The position numbers and the translations under genes were made by a program. Shown here one piece after another: positions 1 through 6,754 of a stretch of DNA of 64,000 bases. The DNA is taken from contig NZ_AGFG01000042.1 of assembly GCF_000226255.1 (NCBI RefSeq), positions 1-64,000 on the forward strand, given 5' to 3'. The stretch comes from Desulfovibrio sp. A2. GTDB lineage: Bacteria; Desulfobacterota; Desulfovibrionia; Desulfovibrionales; Desulfovibrionaceae. The notes beneath the pieces are model-generated. The model saw nothing but the letters and a program-made list of their open reading frames with translations. It had not been told where the DNA came from and ran no database searches. Within the stretch, counting starts at the first letter, position 1. Each line of letters begins with the position of its first letter.

Positions 1-36
1 GCCCTCATCCACGAGACAATTCTCGTGGATGAGGGC
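1..36. terminator. Perfect 16-bp inverted repeat (terminator-like hairpin)
   Basis: Two perfectly complementary 16-base arms (1-16 and 21-36) flank the tetraloop CAAT. The hairpin lies just beyond the 3' end of the minus-strand TPR gene that stops at 111, which fits a transcription terminator, possibly serving genes on both sides. No U-tract is visible inside the window on the plus side, and the minus-side flank lies outside it. Confidence 0.55.
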
Positions 37-110
37 GTCATGCCGTGCGCAACCCGCGCCGCCGGAACGACCACCCGGATGTCGCCCGATCTCGCGGGCT
101 CGTGCGCTCC

Positions 111-743
111 TCAGGCCGGGTCGGGTTCGCCCTTGCTGCGGGCCAGCGCCGTGTCGTGCAGCCGCCTGGCCTGCTCCTTGTCCGGGTCCACTTCCATGGC
201 CTTGCGCAGGTGGCGCAGAGCCCGCTTGGGCTCGCCCGCCTCCAGCATGGCCTTGCCCATGAGCAAGAACAGGCGGTGCTCGTTGCGATAGTGGCCCATG
301 GCCTCGGTGAATGCCTCGTCGGCCTCGGCCACCTTCTTGTGCTCCAGCAGCCGCCTGCCGTGCAGCAGCAGCTTGTCGAGCTGCTGTTTGCGGGCGATGG
401 CCTGCTCGTAGGTTTCCTGCTCCTGCTCGTCGCGCATGGAACGCAGGATGCGGGCCAGGGTGCCCAGCAACTGCTTTTCGGCACCCTTCTCGAAGACCAG
501 GCCGCGCGGCGAAATGGCCGCGGCGCGGGCCTTCACGTCCTCGTCGCGCGAAAGCAGCTGCACCATCTCGCGCAGCGCGCCGTGCAGTTCCGTCAGGTCG
601 CGCCCTACGATGCCGCCGTCCACGATGCCCTGCACGCCGGCGGCGGTGGCCGCCAGCGCGCGGGGCACGTCGTGCCGATGGAAATATGCCTTGGCTCGCG
701 CCAGAAACTCGCGCGTCTGGCGCGCGTCGCCTTTGGGTGACAC
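111..743 (-). CDS. TPR-repeat protein of unknown function
   Basis: The 210-residue protein is helical and hydrophilic, and its C-terminal third reads as tetratricopeptide-like repeats (LEHKKVAEADEAFTEAMGHY, followed by a second unit with AGEPKRALRHLRKAMEVDP). TPR proteins are usually scaffolds for protein contacts; the partner here is unknown. I chose the GTG at 743 because GGAGG lies 7 bases upstream. An in-frame ATG at 806 would add a glycine-rich, non-conserved-looking stretch and would run into the promoter region of the divergent ferredoxin gene. There is no signal peptide or membrane segment. Confidence 0.75.
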   Translation of the reverse strand: MSPKGDARQTREFLARAKAYFHRHDVPRALAATAAGVQGIVDGGIVGRDLTELHGALREMVQLLSRDEDVKARAAAISPRGLVFEKGAEKQLLGTLARILRSMRDEQEQETYEQAIARKQQLDKLLLHGRRLLEHKKVAEADEAFTEAMGHYRNEHRLFLLMGKAMLEAGEPKRALRHLRKAMEVDPDKEQARRLHDTALARSKGEPDPA

Positions 744-784
744 CGGGTTGCCTCCGCCGCGAGGGACGCCGCGTCCCCCGCCCG

Positions 785-814
785 TTGTGCTCGACGCTAC
801 GGCCATGCTATACC
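785..814 (+). promoter_or_regulatory. Candidate sigma-70 promoter of the ferredoxin gene
   Basis: TTGTGC (785-790) and TATACC (809-814) are separated by 18 bases and lie just upstream of the AAGGAGG ribosome site of the ferredoxin gene. The match is moderate and was judged by eye. Confidence 0.35.
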
Positions 815-842
815 ATGTGGCAAACAGCCCAAGGAGGCCACC

Positions 843-1037
843 ATGGCGAAATACCTGTACCTCGATCAGGACGAATGCATGGCGTGCGAATCGTGCGTCG
901 AACTTTGCCCCGAGGCGTTCAGAATGTCCAGCGCGGGCGAATACGCCGAGGTCATCGACCCGAACACCAACGCGGAATGCGTGGAAGACGCCATCTCCAC
1001 CTGCCCGGTGGAATGTATCGAGTGGCGCGAGGAATAG
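843..1037 (+). CDS. fd: Single-cluster [4Fe-4S] ferredoxin
   Basis: This 64-residue acidic protein is a low-potential electron carrier, in this kind of organism typically a partner of pyruvate:ferredoxin oxidoreductase and hydrogenases. Likely cluster ligands are C12, C15, C18 and C54 (CMACESC and CPVEC). The extra C22 and C46 have the same 24-residue spacing as the disulfide pair known in Desulfovibrio gigas ferredoxin II, and C58 is a further cysteine. Only one cluster is expected because the second CxxCxxC motif is missing. AAGGAGG stands 5 bases before the ATG. The gene looks monocistronic. Confidence 0.93.
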   Translation: MAKYLYLDQDECMACESCVELCPEAFRMSSAGEYAEVIDPNTNAECVEDAISTCPVECIEWREE

Positions 1038-1076
1038 CCCAACGCCAGCCCCCTGCCCCTTTTCCGCCTTTTGCAC

Positions 1077-1108
1077 GGGCCGCCCCTTCATGCCGGAACG
1101 GGCGGCCC
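1077..1108 (+). terminator. Hairpin downstream of the ferredoxin gene
   Basis: GGGCCGCCC (1077-1085) and GGGCGGCCC (1100-1108) form a 9-10 bp GC stem about 40 bases after the ferredoxin stop. There is no clear T-run, so this is a probable but not proven terminator. Confidence 0.4.
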
Positions 1109-1337
1109 GCGCGCCTTCGACCTGACACGCGAGATCACGGACCACGTCGTACCGATCCGGTCCGCGCCGTTCGTTCGAACTGGCCGGGTCTTCGCCCACG
1201 CCATCGTGCGGCCCCGCACGCCACAGGTTGGCCACGTCGTCATTCCGGCTGTTCCTTTTTCCGCCTTGCAGCATCCCTGAAAAGCTGAACAATACCCCCG
1301 TCTCCGGGATCGGGGGCAGGAAAAATCACCCCACGCG

Positions 1338-1366
1338 TTGACAATGAAAATCGTTTTCATTAAACG
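1338..1366 (+). promoter_or_regulatory. Promoter overlapped by a Fur box
   Basis: A consensus -35 TTGACA lies at 1338-1343, with a weak -10 (TTAAAC/TAAACG) around 1360-1366. Between them, AATGAAAA-TCG-TTTTCATT (1343-1361) is a perfect 8-bp inverted repeat with a 3-base centre that closely follows the 19-bp Fur box. A repressor bound here would cover the promoter, so the downstream DUF2325 gene should be switched on by iron limitation. The rest of 1109-1337 shows no gene-like sequence. Confidence 0.8.
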
Positions 1367-1404
1367 GGACGAAACGACGCGAGACTCGTCGGAAGGAGCC
1401 TCCC

Positions 1405-1683
1405 ATGTGCGCAGCACTGATCGGCGGAATGGACAGACTGAAGCGCGACTACATCAATGCCGCCCTTGCCAGCGGCGTGGACCTGAAGGTGTTCACCGGC
1501 AAGGAAAACCGCATCGCCGACAAGCTCGGCCAGGCGGACCTGGTCATCGTGTTCACCAACAAGATCTCCCACGCCGCCAAGCGCGAGGTGGTGCAGCACG
1601 CCAAGGCCAACAGCATTCCCGTGCAGATGCTGCACAGCTGCGGCGTTTCCACCCTGCGCCAGGCGCTGGAGACCACCAACTAG
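1405..1683 (+). CDS. DUF2325 domain protein, Fur-regulated
   Basis: The 92-residue protein fits the DUF2325 family: an N-terminal ALIGG turn, alternating strands and helices, a central DLVIVFTNKISH strand and a C-terminal HSCGVSTLRQAL. Its biochemical function is unknown; the fold looks like a small Rossmann-type domain. GGAAGGAG sits about 7 bases before the ATG. The Fur box in its promoter places it in the iron-limitation response. Cysteines C3 and C77 are the only candidates for metal or redox chemistry. The next gene begins with a very similar MCAA start. Confidence 0.8.
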   Translation: MCAALIGGMDRLKRDYINAALASGVDLKVFTGKENRIADKLGQADLVIVFTNKISHAAKREVVQHAKANSIPVQMLHSCGVSTLRQALETTN

Positions 1684-1710
1684 ATTTCGGCACGACGACG
1701 ACGCCAGCGA

Positions 1711-1772
1711 AACCCCGGCCCACCCCGCGAAGCACAGGGATGCGACCCGCCCGGCGCATCCCGGCCGGGGTT
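1711..1772 (+). other. Two-helix structured element between two small genes
   Basis: An outer 10-bp helix (AACCCCGGCC at 1711-1720, GGCCGGGGTT at 1763-1772) encloses an inner 8-bp helix (GGGATGCG at 1737-1744, CGCATCCC at 1755-1762). All pairs are perfect, and the two helices abut at 1762/1763, leaving one 16-base bulge on the left side. It could end or attenuate transcription after the DUF2325 gene, or protect its mRNA. No T-run follows. Confidence 0.45.
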
Positions 1773-1873
1773 CGCGGCGGCGTCAACCGTGGCGACCACA
1801 TGCGCACAGCTGCGCCATATGCGTCTGACGCGCGCCGCGCATACCTTCACCAGACCAGAACGAGGATACGACC

Positions 1874-2200
1874 ATGTGCGCAGCAAGCCGGATCGGCGCA
1901 TTGAACAGGCAGGGCATGCAGGCCCTTTCGGAAGGCAACCTCGCCAACGCGGACTTCCTGCTCTCGCAGGCGTTGCGCCAGGCCATGTCCCTGGGGCTGT
2001 CCGGCTTCGAGGCCAAGATCCGCAACAATCTCGGGCTGGTGTGCCGCCTGCGTGGCCGCACCGAAGAAGCCGTGGCCCATTTTTCCGCCGCGCTGGCCCA
2101 TCTGGAGGCCAAGGTGGGCACCGGGCACCGCGTCTACGCCACCATCGAGGGCAACCTGAACGCCGCCCGCACAGAAGCTGGCGCACGCGCACCGCAGTAA
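1874..2200 (+). CDS. Small TPR-like protein
   Basis: This 108-residue all-helical protein carries two tetratricopeptide-like helical pairs (ALSEGNLANADFLLSQAL; GLVCRLRGRTEEAVAHFSAA). TPRs mediate protein contacts; no catalytic motif is present. GAGGA precedes the ATG by 8 bases. It follows the Fur-controlled DUF2325 gene by 190 bases on the same strand and shares its opening codons (MCAA, and the same ATCGGCG a few codons later). It may therefore belong to the same iron-responsive unit, although the hairpin at 1711-1772 lies between the two. Confidence 0.7.
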   Translation: MCAASRIGALNRQGMQALSEGNLANADFLLSQALRQAMSLGLSGFEAKIRNNLGLVCRLRGRTEEAVAHFSAALAHLEAKVGTGHRVYATIEGNLNAARTEAGARAPQ

Positions 2201-2653
2201 CCCCCAGCCAGGCGCGTGCCGCGCCCGCACCCGCCATGCCCACGCGCAGGCCCGGTCCACAACGCGGCGCGACGCGGCTTCGCCAGCTTACGGCCTGTCC
2301 GACGCGGTGCCGGACCACCGACCCATACACGCCACCCGGCCCGTCTGGCCCGTCTGGCCCGTCTGGCTTGCCTAGCCCCCATGGCGCACCAACGCCCGTG
2401 CATGCCCCACCCCTTCACCATCAGTGCGGTGCATGTCCCGCGCATGCGGCGCATACCCCCCGCGCGACGCCACAACGCCCCGCAACAGTGGTCCCGTTTC
2501 CCTTGCGGCAAAAGCCGCGTTTCCCGGTCTTTTGCCGTGAAACTCATGCCTTGGCACTGGACGGCCCCCGGCCGTTTCCAGTAGGCTGTTCAATGCGCCG
2601 CCACCGCCCCACCACGTTGCGCGGGGCGCGCCCTACCGCCAAGGAGCCATACC
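2201..2653. other. Intergenic region with a 9-base tandem repeat
   Basis: No convincing gene is present in these 450 bases. The notable structure is three exact copies of GCCCGTCTG at 2339-2365. The reverse complement of this unit recurs inside a glycosyltransferase gene near 32745. The CheX promoter is presumably in the 3' half, but no strong -35/-10 pair was found. Confidence 0.5.
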
Positions 2654-3118
2654 ATGAGCAGCGGCATCGAAGTCGCAAAGCCCTTCATCGCGGCCACCAT
2701 CAACGTGCTGTCCACCATGGCGGGCATCACCCCCACGGCCGGCGTGCCCTACGTGAAGAAGAACAACGTGGCCAAGGGCGACGTGTCGGCCGTCATCGGC
2801 ATCACCGGGCACAAGAACGGCACCATCTCGGTCACCTTCACCAAGAAGTGCGCCATCGCCCTGGTCAAGGCCATGCTGGGCGACGACATCCAGGACATCG
2901 TGCAGGACATCAAGGACGCCGTGGGCGAGGTGACCAACATGATCTCCGGCCAGGCCCGCGCGGGTCTCGCCGAAATGGGCATGACCTTCCAGGGGGCCAC
3001 CCCTTCGGTGATCATGGGCGACGGGCATACCATCAGCCACATCACCAAGGCGCCCATCATCGCCATCCCCTTCGGCACGCCCCACGGCGACTTCACCGTG
3101 GAGTTCTGCTTCGAATAG
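2654..3118 (+). CDS. cheX: CheX-type chemotaxis phosphatase
   Basis: The 154-residue protein matches the CheC/CheX/FliY phosphatase family, which removes phosphate from CheY-P to reset the flagellar motor signal in the cytoplasm. The family signature with catalytic Glu and Asn is seen as GEVTNMISGQA, followed by a hydrophobic strand-rich half (ATPSVIMGDGH, APIIAIPFGTP). One such motif and the short length favour CheX over CheC, which has two. AAGGAG precedes the ATG by 7 bases. It stands alone, with no other chemotaxis gene nearby. Confidence 0.82.
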   Translation: MSSGIEVAKPFIAATINVLSTMAGITPTAGVPYVKKNNVAKGDVSAVIGITGHKNGTISVTFTKKCAIALVKAMLGDDIQDIVQDIKDAVGEVTNMISGQARAGLAEMGMTFQGATPSVIMGDGHTISHITKAPIIAIPFGTPHGDFTVEFCFE

Positions 3119-3679
3119 ACCGCCGGTCCCGCCTTACAGGGCCGGACAGGACAAGGCCACGGCCGCGTGCGGGAACGCACGTCAGATTTCCACAGCCAGC
3201 CTGTCCACATCGCACCCCCACTGCTGTGCACAGCGCCGCCGCACTCCGGCGGCGCACGCTTTTTCACAGCATTCTTTCAACAGGCCATCCCGCTATAATC
3301 ATATCAAATTTTCACAGGCATCAGCGGCTCGACAGGGGATGACGGACTACTCACGCGTCACATGCGGAACATGAGGCGCGCAGACTGTGGAAAGACAAAA
3401 ATGTCGGCCCGCCAACGGCAGGGCAAAGGCCAAAAACAGGGAAAAAATAGCCCGGTATTCCACCCCCTAACGGGTTAAGGACTGGCTTTTCCAAAACACC
3501 CCACTATACAAAAAAATAGGGGTGCAGTAGGCTTCGGACCGAACTAACCCGGTGGGTTAAATTTTTCCTAGACACTTTCGTGATGGCGCGAAACGCCCTG
3601 CGCATGCCGCAATCGCGCCAGCATGAAGGCCATTCATGCTTCCGGGCACTCGCCGCTCCGGACAAGGATACTTCCCGTC
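3119..3679. promoter_or_regulatory. AT-richer leader of nrdG-nrdD with palindromes
   Basis: This 560-base gap is clearly more AT-rich than its surroundings. It holds a -10-like TATAAT at 3294-3299 with no good -35. Two inverted repeats built on TAAC/GTTA are present: TAACGGGTTA at 3468-3477, and TAACCC/GGGTTA at 3545-3559. A third pair, CACCCC/GGGGTG, lies at 3497-3524 around an A-rich loop containing TATACA. These are plausible operator or leader structures for the anaerobic ribonucleotide reductase genes. They do not match the known 16-bp NrdR box well, and no riboswitch core was recognised. Confidence 0.4.
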
Positions 3680-4396
3680 ATGTCCTCCGCATGGAACCAC
3701 GTGCATGGCTTCGAGCGCCTGAGCCTCTGTGACTGGCCCGGCTACAGCAGTTGCGTCGTCTTTCTGGGCGGCTGCAACATGCGCTGCCCCACCTGCCACA
3801 ATTGGCAGCTGGCCTGGCATGCCGACACCCTGCCCGTGCTTTCGCGCGCCGCCATCGAAGCGTACATCGAAGCCCGCCGCCACTGGCTGGACGGCGTGGT
3901 CGTGACCGGGGGGGAAGCGACCATGGTCGAGGGCTTCGCCGACATGCTCCGCGATCTGCGCCGCTTCGGACTGCCCGTGAAGGTGGACAGCAACGGCCTG
4001 CGCCCCGACGTGGTGGAACTGCTGCTGCGCGACGACCTGGCCGACGCCTTCTCCATCGACGTCAAGGGGCCTTTCGCCCTCTACCCGCGCCTGTCCGGCG
4101 GCACCACCAGCCCGGACGAGGCCCGCGCCGCGCTTTCGCGCATCTTCGCGCTGGCCCAGGCGCAACCCGACGCGTTCATGTTCCGCCTCACCCGCGTTCC
4201 CGTGCTTTCCGATGATGACGTGGAAGCGGCCCGCCGCCAGCTTCCCGCCGGATTCGACCTGAAGATACAGGATTACGTGCCCCCCCGGAGGAAGCATGCC
4301 GAAGCAGATTCTGAAACGCGACGGACGGCTGGAGACGTGGTCCACGGACCGCATCGCGGAAGCCATCCTGAAGGCCCTGAAAGCAAACGGCATTAA
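3680..4396 (+). CDS. nrdG: Anaerobic ribonucleotide reductase activating protein (radical SAM)
   Basis: NrdG is a radical SAM enzyme that uses a [4Fe-4S] cluster and S-adenosylmethionine to place the glycyl radical on NrdD. The cluster motif is CNMRCPTC (CxxxCxxC), followed by VVVTGGEATM, the glycine-rich SAM-binding strand. I start at the ATG at 3680, with AAGGA upstream; an upstream ATG at 3623 has no ribosome site. The frame continues 101 bases into nrdD, giving a C-terminal tail of about 30 residues that looks unlike protein (RRTAGDVVHGPHRGSHPEG). A run of seven Cs at 4280-4286 just before that tail raises the possibility of a frameshift; see findings. Confidence 0.88.
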   Translation: MSSAWNHVHGFERLSLCDWPGYSSCVVFLGGCNMRCPTCHNWQLAWHADTLPVLSRAAIEAYIEARRHWLDGVVVTGGEATMVEGFADMLRDLRRFGLPVKVDSNGLRPDVVELLLRDDLADAFSIDVKGPFALYPRLSGGTTSPDEARAALSRIFALAQAQPDAFMFRLTRVPVLSDDDVEAARRQLPAGFDLKIQDYVPPRRKHAEADSETRRTAGDVVHGPHRGSHPEGPESKRH

Positions 4397-6341
4397 GGAC
4401 CCGCTGCTCTCCAAGCGCATCGCCCACAGGGTGGAGCAGAAGCTCGCGGACTGCGAGATTCCCGAGCAGGAACAGGTGCAGGACACCGTGGAACAGGTGC
4501 TGATGGAATCGCGCCTGTACGCAGTGGCCAAGCGGTACATCATCTACCGCGAAACGCGCCGCACCCTGCGCGAGCAGAAGGCCGCCTTCCTCGACATTTC
4601 CGAGACCATCGACAACTACCTCACCAAGGCCGACTGGCGCGTGAACGAGAACGCCAACATGACGCACTCGTTTCAGGGCCTGATGCTGCACCTTTCCGGC
4701 ACTCTCCAGGCCAAGTACGCGTTGGAGAAATACCCCGAGGAAGTGCGCCAGGCCCACGACCACGGCTACTTCCACATCCACGACCTGTCCTTTGGCCTTG
4801 CGGGCTACTGCGCGGGCTGGAGCCTGCGCGACCTGTTGCTGGAAGGGTTCAACCTGGAAAACCGGTCCAGCGCCGGGCCCGCCAAGCATCTGGACACCGC
4901 CATGGGCCAGATGATCAATTTTCTCGGCACGTTGCAGAACGAATGGGCAGGCGCCCAGGCCTTCAACAACGTGGACACCTACCTCGCCCCCTTCGTGCGC
5001 AACGACGGCCTGACCTACAAGCAGGTGCGCCAGGCCATGCAGAAGTTCGTGTTCAACCTGAACACAACCTCGCGCTGGGGCGGCCAGAGCCCGTTCACCA
5101 ACCTGACCTTCGACCTTGTGCCGCCCAAACACATCGCCACCGAACCCATCATCATCGGCGGCGAATACAAGGATTCGGTCTACGGCGAATACGCGCCGGA
5201 AATGGAGATGCTGAACCGCGCCTTCCTGGAAGTGATGCTGGACGGCGACTTCCATGGCCGCATCTTCTCCTTTCCCATTCCCACGTACAACGTCACCAAG
5301 GACTTTCCGTGGGATTCGGAGATCGGCGACCTGTTGCTGAAGCTTACCGCCAAGTACGGCGCGCCCTACTTCCAGAACTTCATCAATTCCAACCTCAACC
5401 CCGAAGACGTGCGCTCCATGTGCTGCCGGTTGCAGATGGACCTGCGGCAGTTGCGCAACAAGGTGGGGGGGCTGTTCGGCGCGGGCGACCTGACCGGGTC
5501 CATCGGGGTGGTCACCCTGAACCTGCCCAAGCTGGCCTACCTTGCCCAGGGCGAAGAGGACTTTCTGGACATGGTGACCGAATACGCGGAACTGGCCCGC
5601 GATTCGTTGGAATTCAAGCGCAAGCTGGTCACCGCCAACCTTGAGCGCGGCATGTTCCCGTGGTCGCGCCGGTACCTCAAGAACGGCTTTGCCGGGCACT
5701 TTTCCACCATCGGCCTGGTGGGCGGGCACGAGGCCTGCCAGAACCTGCTGGGCAAGGGCATAGAGACCGAGGCGGGCGTGCGGCTGATGCAGCGCACCCT
5801 GAACCATCTGCGCAACCTGACCGCGCGCTTTCAGGAAGAAACCGGCACCCTGTACAACCTGGAAGCCACCCCCGCCGAAGGCACCAGCTACCGCCTGGCC
5901 AAGATCGACAAGTCGCTCTACTCGGAAATCAAGGCCTCGGGCAACGGCACCCCGTACTACACCAACTCCACCGCCCTGCCCGTGGGCATGACCGAAGACG
6001 TGTTCGCCGCGCTGGACCACCAGAACAAGCTGCAACCGCTGTACACCGGCGGCTCGGTGTTTCACACCTACCTCGGCGAATCCGTGGCCGACACCAAGGC
6101 CCTGAAGAAGTTCATCATCAAGGCATTCACGCAGACGCGCCTGCCGTACCTTTCCGTCACCCCCACCTTCTCGGTGTGCAAGGACCACGGCTACCTGCAA
6201 GGCGAAAAGCATGAATGCCCCGACTGCGGCCAGGCCACGGAAGTGTACACCCGCATCGTGGGCTACTACCGGCCCGTGTCCCAGTGGAACAAGGGCAAGC
6301 AGGTCGAATACGACGACCGTGTCTGCTACAACGGGTTTTAA
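4296..6341 (+). CDS. nrdD: Anaerobic (class III) ribonucleoside-triphosphate reductase
   Basis: This 681-residue enzyme reduces ribonucleoside triphosphates to deoxy forms without oxygen. An ATP-cone allosteric domain fills roughly residues 1-90 (KRDGRLETWSTDRIAEAILK). The catalytic barrel follows, with NENANMTHSFQGL, the double-His segment HIHDL and a Cys-containing SMCCRLQMDLR. Near the C-terminus, C-x2-H and CPDCG match the structural zinc site, and RIVGYYRPV carries the glycyl radical residue (G656). GGAGG stands 4 bases before the ATG, inside the end of nrdG, so the two are translated together. A strong hairpin follows the stop. Confidence 0.96.
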   Translation: MPKQILKRDGRLETWSTDRIAEAILKALKANGIKDPLLSKRIAHRVEQKLADCEIPEQEQVQDTVEQVLMESRLYAVAKRYIIYRETRRTLREQKAAFLDISETIDNYLTKADWRVNENANMTHSFQGLMLHLSGTLQAKYALEKYPEEVRQAHDHGYFHIHDLSFGLAGYCAGWSLRDLLLEGFNLENRSSAGPAKHLDTAMGQMINFLGTLQNEWAGAQAFNNVDTYLAPFVRNDGLTYKQVRQAMQKFVFNLNTTSRWGGQSPFTNLTFDLVPPKHIATEPIIIGGEYKDSVYGEYAPEMEMLNRAFLEVMLDGDFHGRIFSFPIPTYNVTKDFPWDSEIGDLLLKLTAKYGAPYFQNFINSNLNPEDVRSMCCRLQMDLRQLRNKVGGLFGAGDLTGSIGVVTLNLPKLAYLAQGEEDFLDMVTEYAELARDSLEFKRKLVTANLERGMFPWSRRYLKNGFAGHFSTIGLVGGHEACQNLLGKGIETEAGVRLMQRTLNHLRNLTARFQEETGTLYNLEATPAEGTSYRLAKIDKSLYSEIKASGNGTPYYTNSTALPVGMTEDVFAALDHQNKLQPLYTGGSVFHTYLGESVADTKALKKFIIKAFTQTRLPYLSVTPTFSVCKDHGYLQGEKHECPDCGQATEVYTRIVGYYRPVSQWNKGKQVEYDDRVCYNGF

Positions 6342-6358
6342 AGGCTAGAATAGCTATC

Positions 6359-6420
6359 GGGGGAAGGGACCCTTTGAAAAGGGTCTCCTTCCCCCGTACC
6401 CCCATCCCCCCAAACCTTTC
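6359..6420 (+). terminator. Terminator-like dispersed repeat, copy 1
   Basis: A long GC-rich hairpin (6359-6395) has arms GGGGGAAGGGACCCTT and AAGGGTCTCCTTCCCCC with one unpaired base. It is followed by a C-rich tail ending in AAACCTTTC. It directly follows nrdD and probably terminates it. The whole element, tail included, has a clear relative in reverse orientation at 8058-8117. Confidence 0.7.
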
Positions 6421-6510
6421 AATTGGGGTGTGAGATCAACCGCCATGCAGGCGGTTTTCTCTTTCGACACGTTGCGCCAGCGCCGCCCGGCGGCAAAAAG
6501 GCGTCAGCCT

Positions 6511-6664
6511 GTTAGATGAGCGCTTGCGCGAATCTTGCCCTAGCCGTTAGGTGAGCTTGCGAACCTTACGGATAGGGACCGCAACGCACGGATGGCGACC
6601 GCAAAGCGCGGCAGCCGTTAGATGAGCGCTTGCGCGAATCTTACGGATGGCGACCGCAAAGCGC
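6511..6664. repeat. Degenerate tandem repeat block
   Basis: Three related units occupy 6511-6537, 6546-6609 and 6617-6664. A 26-base string starting GTTAGATGAGCGCTTGCGCG is identical at 6511-6536 and 6617-6642. A 22-base string starting ACGGATGGCGACCGC is identical at 6588-6609 and 6643-6664. The middle unit is a diverged version (GTTAGGTGAGCTTGCGAACC). Each intact unit contains the small palindrome GCGC-TT-GCGC. The block lies between nrdD and the lyase gene and codes for nothing recognisable. Confidence 0.75.
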
Positions 6665-6754
6665 CGATCCTGCATGCAGTGTACGCGTACCGTGGCGGCA
6701 CACCCTCTTCCCCCCACTGGCTTACCAAACCCGACGCCCGCGTCACCCATCGCC

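Noticed and set aside
744..1292. Long open frame upstream of the minus-strand TPR gene, extending it to 393 residues
   Set aside because: It runs antisense through the ferredoxin gene and the Fur-gene upstream region and reads as low-complexity Gly/Val/His sequence; GTG at 743 has a strong ribosome site.
3294..3299. TATAAT as the nrdG promoter
   Set aside because: It has no acceptable -35 at 16-18 bases and lies nearly 400 bases from the gene, so it was mentioned only within the leader entry.
3497..3524. NrdR box before nrdG
   Set aside because: Only the half CCACTATA resembles the NrdR consensus; the second half does not fit the 16-bp palindrome.
4188..6212. 674-residue minus-strand open frame opposite nrdD
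   Set aside because: Its composition (GHV-rich, no motif) is that of an antisense shadow of a high-GC gene, and nrdD on the plus strand is certain.
6511..6664. Possible CRISPR array
   Set aside because: Units differ in length and order, spacing is unequal, and there are no unique spacers or cas genes.
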